64,000 nucleotides of DNA. Source: Pyrenula massariospora. Lineage: Eukaryota; Ascomycota; Eurotiomycetes; Pyrenulales; Pyrenulaceae. The DNA lies in assembly GCA_021030905.1 (NCBI GenBank), contig JAGFMI010000018.1:868001-932000 (forward strand). Reading direction: 5' to 3'. This document shows positions 62,725 through 64,000 of the stretch, piece after piece. Below the pieces are notes generated by a model that saw only the letters and a program-made list of their open reading frames with translations, had not been told where the DNA came from and did not search any database. Position 1 is the stretch's first letter. Each line of letters opens with the position of its first letter. Both the position numbers and the translations under genes were made by a program.

Positions 62725-64000
62725 CATCATCGACTGATCTTTGCTGACTGAAGATCTGCCTTCGAAAATAGTACAAATTAACTTAGCTTTGCTATGGCTA
62801 TGACAATCCTGGCTGTATTCGCCGGTCGCACTGCTCGTCGTGCCCACACACATCGAGGGTGCTCATGCCGGAGCCTGCATACAGACACGCGGAAGTGTCG
62901 TCTCGACTTGGGATCCTTGATCAACCCGACAGGAAGCATGGATGGAGTTGGCGATGGTGCATGACCCGTGGCGATGGAGCAGCTACAATACCGTGGTCGG
63001 GTTCGGAAACCCAGGACAAATGATGCTACAACTTTGTAAGCCGAGATAAGGTCGTTGGTGGTTCTGTGGTGAATGCATGCGGTTTTGCGATGAAATGAGG
63101 GTCTCCGCAAATCGGGCATGGAAGCGACAACGCGACATGCTTTTCGAGGTCGCTGGTGTGAGGGCTGTTCGGGGGTGGTGTTACAACATCACAGGTATCA
63201 ACCGCACGAGAGAAATCGATGTGCTCAATTGGTCAGGCAGTGGCTTGAACTCAAAGTACCTGCGATTTGTCCCGCCATCGGGCCCGTCCCTCGACACAGT
63301 GAGGTATCTTACTCCATATCAATCGTTCCTCAAGGCTTCATCAGCAAGCCGGGGCCGGTACCGGCTGCGCTTCCTGTTGCTGTGCTGTTCCGTCGCCTTC
63401 GGCCGAGGTCGGGACAGCCGCCAAGGGAGGCAAGACAACGGGCAGCCACAGGCACGGCGTACAGCCATAGACCGGGACAAAGAGATCGATCATGTAAGTT
63501 TCAATACAGGGCAACCTCCACCTGGCGCTAGCAGCGGCGAACTAGGCTGACGGGGGTAATCATCCTTTGATTGGGAGGTACCGATCGGTGTGCCACGTCG
63601 CATGATTGACTGGTGCTTGCCATACGGGAAAGATGTCCTAACGGTGTGCGCAGAGGACCCAGAACGACAAGAAGCAGATAAAAACAAAATTTGGAACAGG
63701 GGAGCACTGTAGAGAAGGAATTCTGAAGCTTGAAGCAAGACCGTGGCTCATTGGCAGTGCGTTACGACGGAAATTTAGGTATTAGTCTCCTAGAAGCTGG
63801 GCAGTAGAAGTGGTGGCGTATTAGGCTGTTAGCGCCGCCGCCTGTCTGGCTAAGAATTGATACTTTATTTCAAAGAAAAGCAAAACAGGGGAATTTGGGC
63901 CAATGCCAAACAGCACGGGCTAAGGAATTTCTTTTGATGAGCTCCTGTAGCGTTGTAACTCTAAATTGGATAAATATAACGTTTTCACTCTGTTGGTTTT
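62725..64000. other. Right-edge stretch without a supported gene
   Basis: It begins with the P450 3' flank. Overlapping plus ORFs at 63077-63550 and 63118-63531 are GC-rich and Arg-rich but resemble no family and could be decayed coding DNA. AT-rich sequence runs to the edge. Confidence 0.4.

Noticed and set aside
63077-63550. 157-residue plus ORF near the right edge
   Set aside because: The Arg/Gly-rich composition and a competing frame over the same bases suggest chance or decay.
1-64000. CRISPR arrays, bacterial operons, rRNA and tRNA genes
   Set aside because: No direct-repeat arrays, Shine-Dalgarno-led gene strings or tRNA cloverleaf signatures were noticed. A tRNAscan run would be needed to exclude tRNAs fully.

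Overview
The window is nuclear DNA of a filamentous ascomycete (Pezizomycotina). The genes are monocistronic on both strands and have short GT-AG introns, mostly 44-144 bp, several with CTAAC- or CTAAT-like branch points. The gene families are typical of that group: a reducing polyketide synthase, a HeLo/NACHT NLR, DUF7580 and AcuF-type C2H2 proteins, a CYP52-like P450, Sla1 with QxTG repeats, and a decayed Fot1/pogo transposase. I cannot name the species. No tRNA, rRNA, CRISPR array or bacterial-style operon was seen.

Layout. 1-1316 is the 3' end of a reducing polyketide synthase (KR and ACP) cut by the left edge. 2383-6459 holds a beta-carbonic anhydrase, an unknown disordered protein and an ANCHR/ZFYVE19-like abscission-checkpoint protein. 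7094-9364 is a three-exon secreted protein of unknown function. 10125-17180 is an accessory island of two divergent genes: a DUF7580 protein and a 1317-residue mosaic protein (helical N-terminus, C2H2, SANT-like, RRM, ubiquitin-like folds and two SCA7 zinc knuckles). A 98-bp hairpin lies between them. 18147-29540 is mostly conserved housekeeping: Nop14, an unknown protein, Yos9/OS-9 and Sla1. 30432-37142 holds a coiled-coil protein, a BTB protein, a basic unknown protein, a decayed stretch and Jac1/Hsc20. 37957-39097 carries broken genes. 39533-41191 is a flavin monooxygenase.

From 41 kb to the right edge the DNA is accessory in character: large gaps, a relic Fot1/pogo transposase, a MITE-like hairpin, two large membrane proteins of fungus-specific families, a subtilisin-like protease, a secreted sphingomyelinase-D-like phosphodiesterase, a HeLo-NACHT NLR broken by a frame change, and a CYP52-like P450.

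The most unusual object is the mosaic protein at 13174-17180. It joins RNA-binding, zinc-binding, ubiquitin-fold and SCA7 modules in one chain and sits head-to-head with a DUF7580 gene. The second is the NLR at 56389-59252, whose death-effector and NTPase halves are both intact but lie in different frames. Gene models were built by reading splice sites and frame by eye. Domain names come from recognised motifs and memory of the families, not from searches.
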